Below are positions 59,192-64,000 of a DNA stretch of 64,000 nucleotides, in pieces (position 1 is the first letter of the stretch; each line of letters opens with the position of its first letter). This stretch comes from Punica granatum (taxonomy: Eukaryota > Streptophyta > Magnoliopsida > Myrtales > Lythraceae). The stretch is taken from the NCBI RefSeq assembly GCF_007655135.1, contig NC_045130.1:22759363-22823362 (forward strand). Direction: 5' to 3'. The notes under the pieces are model-generated. The model was not told the DNA's origin and did no database searches. It saw only the letters and a list, made by a program, of their open reading frames with translations. The position numbers and the translations under genes are program-made.

Positions 59192-59201
59192 GGAGTCGCC
59201 A
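59192..59201 (-). promoter_or_regulatory. Primer-site-like motif inside U5, A1 5' LTR
   Basis: GGAGTCGCCA on the plus strand, 127 bases from the same ten bases in the real PBS (59065-59074). Confidence 0.5.
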
Positions 59202-61857
59202 CTTATCATTTTACGATCCGAAGGTCGAGGGCGGATAAGTTACCCGGGTCTAGGGGTATGGAACACCTAGTTGTTGTTAAGGCATTGATCTGTGCGGAAC
59301 CGGAAAATCCGTGTTCGGGGGTTCATGTTACGTGCGGGCCTATATCCCGCACGCCCTTTCGGTACTCCAGTTTGCTAGGCTTGCATGTTTTATGATTTAC
59401 CGCATGAATTAAGCTGCACTCGGCTCGCACGTTTTGACACCGGAGATTCGGTGAACCAAACGATGTCGGTTGAGAAGCCGAGAGAGAAGTAAACCCGTAT
59501 GTCGGGGAGTTGGTTCACAATCTTGCGTTACAGTTCATCGAACCATGGAGGTTGAATCCCTGCGTGAACCAGAACCGCGAGTTCTTGGATTTACTTGTAT
59601 CTGAGCAAGCATTAGACCGATTCGATTAATTCGACTCTCGGACCGTTCGCTCACCGACTGGAATTCTTACAGAATAAATGTACAAAATAAAATCCTTACA
59701 ATGCTCTCGAAAACAATAAATACAAATTACAAAAAAAGGTCGAATTCCAGTCGTTTCGCGTTCGGTTATTATTCCACTCTAACTCACCGTGAGTTTAGGG
59801 AAAAGGCCGAAGAACTGAAATTCAATGGACGCTCTCACTGAATAGGGCGTTGGACCCTGTGAGTGTTGATTAGGGTGTTGGACCCTGTGATCGATGATTA
59901 GGGTGTTGAACCCTAATATTATTCGGCTTAGGGATCAGGCTCGACCCGTATGGCAAACAGGTGCGGAAAGATAACACGCAACATGTTAATAACAGACAAA
60001 GTGTTTGTTATTGTCGTGTTTACGTGAATTAACAGATTATTAACCCAGGGGTGTTTTTGCAAGCAAATGCCATATGCTAAACAATCAAACATGTACCAAT
60101 GTTTTAGCATTCGGCTTTGTTTTGAGAACTTGACAAAGAGAGTCAAATCTCAAGTGTGTAGATTGCTTTTACAGTTGTTCTGTATTGTGACACTGAATTT
60201 CCACTAAATTAGCCAAACTCGTGTTTTGACTCTAGATTTGGAATCTAGAATTCCTCCTAACCATTATCTAGTATTTGGTTAAGTCGAGTGAAAGGTTAGT
60301 CAGCATTTTGCATGTTTTCTGACAGAGATAATCGTTCTAGCTACCCGAGTCTATGTTAGGATAACAGAAACTCATCAGTTAGATAGGACAAGGCTATGCA
60401 GATGAACCTACACCTGAACAGGTAGCCCGTTCTTATCCCGTACTGTAGTGTTTCTGTCATGCTAACCCTAAGAGTGTCGCTAAATTGTGAAAAGACGATT
60501 TTTGCCCTTTATTTGAAAATTGTTTTCAGAAATGGGAAAACATCGCAGTGCGGGCTACCTTGGCCTGTAGCCGGTGTCAACCAAATCTCTGGATCGTCCA
60601 GGGTTGTGCAAGAACCCCGGAAAAGCCAAAGAACCGGTCGATCTGCCTGGAAGTTATCTAGAAAGATCTTCTCTATTCTGACCTGAGCTACCTGGAATCA
60701 GGTAAAAACTCAAGTTGAGACACAGAAGCCCTTTTCAGACATCCATGCTACATCGGACCGCGCGTTTCGGGTTTTGAAATTGATAAGTTTGAAAAGGGCA
60801 CCAACGTCATTTGACAACTCGTCGACGCGAGTTATCAATTAATGACCAATTCGTGTAAACTTTATCAGATTGAATGAATTAACCGTGTGAACGTCCCGAT
60901 TAACCCATTCGTAGAATTAATGCTTAAGGTTATTGCCGAATGCATTAATTAAGAAAACGATTCGTGATTCGACGACCAAAATGAATCCATAATGATCAAG
61001 GATAATTCGGTTGAATAACCGACAATATCCTTATAACCGAATGGATCCGAATGAGTCCTCGATACATGAATCCATGCACGTTTATTTTAAAAGAGTCTTT
61101 AAACGATACTTTAACATAGGAATCGTGAAGACGTTGAAATTAAAAATTCACACAATCCGATAAACGAATTAAACTCGAGAGAAGGAAATCATTCTTGACC
61201 CAAGGAAGGCCAAGAAGCCCTCTGCTTCATCTTATAAAAGGTGGCCGAAAGTTCTCATGGCTCCATTCGAGTCACAAATGATTTCCTAGTCGCGGTTTAA
61301 TTATTTTTCGCATGCTCAAACATCAACCATGATAAATAACACTTCTTTTTAACAAAAAGCCGGTGTTATCATGATTTGTTTAATTCATTTAAACATACAA
61401 ACATTCTCAAATATGTTAGTTAGGGAATAGATAAAATAACACCGGCTTCATGCGTGCAAGAACAACAAAACAAGCTCGGAAACTAACTTGGATCGTCTAA
61501 GGAGACCGACCTTAACCTGGAAAGAGCAATTTAAGTCTCAACCCTCTCATTTAGAGACTTGGCCGAGAGTTAGTTTGCCATAGCCGGGTCGGGATAGTCT
61601 TCTTTACGACGATCCAAACCTTTTTCCGACATGCTAGCAAGTCATAAGGTAGTGCACATGCATAATATAACATAAAATTGCATAAAAATTGAATCTTGCA
61701 AGTTAAACATGAATGAAACACCATAATACTCCATAGCCATGCAAAAATATGAAAAGCCCTAACTCCTCTAGGTCGAGAATGTTTTACCTAGCCTCGGGAT
61801 ACGAGGAAAGAGTCGGGGAAGTGTTTGAGAGTCGGGTGACTCGGTGGAACTCTTGAA

Positions 61858-62290
61858 AGAGTATTCGGGTGCAAGGGTGGGCGTGCACGAGCACGGTCAA
61901 GCACGGTGACGGGCGTCGGGCACGATGACGGGTGACGGCAGGCACGGTGACAGGCGCTGGTGATGCTGGTGACTGGCGCTGGTGACGGGCGCAGGTGGCG
62001 CTGGTGACGCTGGTGACGGGCGCTGGTGGCGCTGGTGACGAGCGCTAGTGACGGGCACGGGCGTGCTCAATGACGGACGCTGGTGTGCTCGGTGACGGGC
62101 GCTGGTGGCGCTGGTGACGGGCACGGGCGTGCTCGATGACGGACGCTGGGGTGCTCAGTGACGGGCGTTGGTGGCGCTGGTGACGGGCGCTGGTGGTGCT
62201 GGTGACGAGCGCTGGTGACAGGCACGGGCGTTCTCGATGATGGACGCTGGGGTGCTCGGTGACGGGCGCTGGTGACGTTGGTGACGGGTT
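61858..62290. repeat. GC-rich minisatellite in the A1 5' LTR
   Basis: Same GGTGACGGGCGCT / GGTGGCGCT-type units as 44641-44950, with an extra 123 bases made of repeated GGCACGGGCGTGCTC and GACGGACGCTGGGGTGCTC blocks. Confidence 0.85.
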
Positions 62291-64000
62291 ACTGTTCACC
62301 CGAGAGTTCTAACTTCACCCGAAATGACTAAAACGACCCAAAACGATGAGCAAATGACTTCAAACTGAAAAACTGGGTTCAGAATTGGAATCCTTGGGTC
62401 CAAAACATGTGGTCCATGAAGTTTGAGGAATTTTGGATATAAGTTGGAATAGTGCCCGCTATGGATTTCGACCTAAACTCTAAGGATTTTTGGCTTGGTT
62501 TTCGGTTTTCATGGAGTGATTTGCTTGCTGCTGGTTCCTAAGAAGTTGAGAGCATTTTCTAGAGGGAGAACCTAGCAAGATCATGTGTGCCTCATGAATG
62601 ATTAACTTAATGACAAGTATGCAATATATATGTGAAGCTAATGAGCAATTAAGCAAAACAAAGCACCATTAAGGGCCTCATTAGCAAAAGTCGGCTGCCC
62701 TAATGGAGATGAGGATGAATGTCATCCATGCATCTTGATGAGGAAGAGCCAAGAAGCATTAATGGAGATGGAGTTAATGGCTTGAGTGTTGACTAGAAAG
62801 ACTAAAGATATTTTGGGCTAGGTGAGGGCAAGAGAGGAAGAGGAAAAGGCCGAAAATTTTGGGGCAAAGGGCGGTTGCCCTTGGGCAGCCCGTGGGTCCC
62901 ACGGCTCGTGAGGAGACCCCGGGAGAAGACTCGGGTCTCGATTGGTTGCGCATTCGAAGTTCATGGTTCCAATTGAACGTCGAATTATCGATATACGCGA
63001 GAAAACGGAGTTAATGAGCCCGAGATTGACATTTTTCATGGAGAAATGTCTCGGATGTGTGTGAGGCTCGGAAGCCGGTTTTGCTCATTGCAAGTGACCA
63101 GGGCGAAGTTGTCCGCTTCTGACAGCATATCTCGTATCTGCATCTCACGTTGGTCATTTTGACATTAATTGTCAAACAACGTGAACAATCATCCCTTAAG
63201 CCGATAATGCTAACGTGGGGCCGGAGACGTCCTAGGAGGCCGAAACTGGATTTCTCAGGATGACTTCTGAGTTGCTTGGGCACTCCGGAGATTATTGTAA
63301 TCTCTGTTTGTCAAGACCAGACCTCCAAGGACTTGAAAAGTGTATCTGAGACCTCTAAAGCATTGCTCGGGAGGTCTAGATGAGTCGTGTGGTTTATTCC
63401 GACGATTCCACGTTGAGCCTTGAGAAGGCTAACATGATGTAGGGTAGACACTCGACATCAAGTTTCCGTGAAAAGAACCTCCGGATATGCATTTCCACTG
63501 AAAATGGCCATTTCCGCTCCTCGGAGGTTACTCGGGAAACTGATAAGCGTTTTGCTGTCTGTTTTGCCCATTGTGAATGTCCGCTAGAGTTTTTAAGGCA
63601 ATGCGGTATGAACTTCGTTTGCCGTAATTCTATCAGACCAGTCTCCGGCTATGCTCTTCTGAAGAAGGGTATGCTTGTTTTGCCGCTCGGAAGTCATTTG
63701 AAGTGTCCATGTGACTTCCAAGAGACAATCTGAAGCATTGTTCATGCTCTGTGTGCTGGTGGGGCATGGCCGCGTCTGATATTTGGAATTAACTTTTCTC
63801 CAGGAAACCGGCATTTTTGGACTTCCACTGAAAAGTTGTCTGTATACATAAAGTTGTTCTGTATAGAGCAGATGATTTGCAAAATGCCTTTGGGGACACT
63901 TTTCATCTATTTGGCATTGAAGTGGATTTTTGGAGTCCAATATTGGCTATTTTCCGACGACCGAGCGAACTATCGGAAAATAGTATCGTCCGTGTGATAT

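Larger units (their letters stand above)
59078..64000 (-). mobile_element. 5' LTR of A1, running off the window
   Basis: Starts TGTACGG beside the PBS and matches the 3' LTR (41862-46661) to the last base of the window. By comparison about 234 bases are missing on the right. It contains the primer-site-like motif at 59192-59201 and the longer minisatellite at 61858-62290. About 2 differences per 100 bases in the part compared suggest a fairly recent insertion. Confidence 0.9.

Overview
The window is plant nuclear DNA made almost entirely of nested LTR retrotransposons; I see no host gene, rRNA or tRNA gene. The large elements are Ty3/gypsy of the Tat/Ogre type. The evidence is LTRs of about 4-5.8 kb, a DUF7745-like ORF upstream of gag, a protease with a DNGS active site, a coding gap between protease and reverse transcriptase where Ogre elements carry an intron, an extra (archaeal-type) RNase H before integrase, a tRNA primer site ending TGGCGACTCC, and tandem repeats in the 3' untranslated region. 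This points to a dicot plant. I cannot name the species. I use family A for LTRs that (plus-strand view of minus copies) begin TGTACGG/TGTATGG and family B for those that begin TGTGCGCACC. Both families end ...TGACA next to the polypurine tract (PPT).

Layout. 1-9342: PPT and 3' LTR of a plus-strand B element (B0), split by a plus-strand solo A LTR (1889-6433, target-site duplication CTCTT). 9343-9389: a scrap of another element's internal repeat. 9390-13216: a chimeric LTR, A-like on the left and B-like on the right. 13217-24884: non-coding interior of a minus-strand element (B1) with a 32-33 bp tandem array, itself split by a plus-strand solo B LTR (14192-19403, TSD CCGTG). 24885-30656: 5' LTR of B1. 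30657-32318: piece of an A LTR into which B1 inserted. 32319-34275: remnants of other LTR elements, the first probably Copia. 34276-41861: 3' LTR, PPT, tandem array and part of the interior of a minus-strand element (C), with a shortened solo LTR in the array (39163-40230, TSD AGGCA). 41862 to beyond 64000: a nearly complete minus-strand Ogre-type element (A1), estimated at about 22.4 kb, inserted into C.

Reading A1 in its own direction (right to left): 5' LTR (59078 onward, running off the window), primer binding site, leader, ORF1 (DUF7745-like), gag, protease, candidate intron, reverse transcriptase/RNase H, second RNase H, integrase, 3' UTR with hairpin repeats and a 56-bp array, PPT, 3' LTR. 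Its genes are broken by at least two in-frame stops and four frameshifts, one of them in a 21-base homopolymer, although the LTRs differ at only about 2 positions in 100 where I compared them. B1 lacks all coding sequence but keeps the same leader, primer site, 3' UTR motifs and PPT, as a non-autonomous partner would.

The most interesting signals are probably cis-acting. One is a 12-bp hairpin with an invariant 13-base loop touching the PPT in three different elements, with paired substitutions. The other is a 9-10 base copy of the start of the primer binding site kept inside the LTR about 115-125 bases from its end, in eight of nine LTRs.
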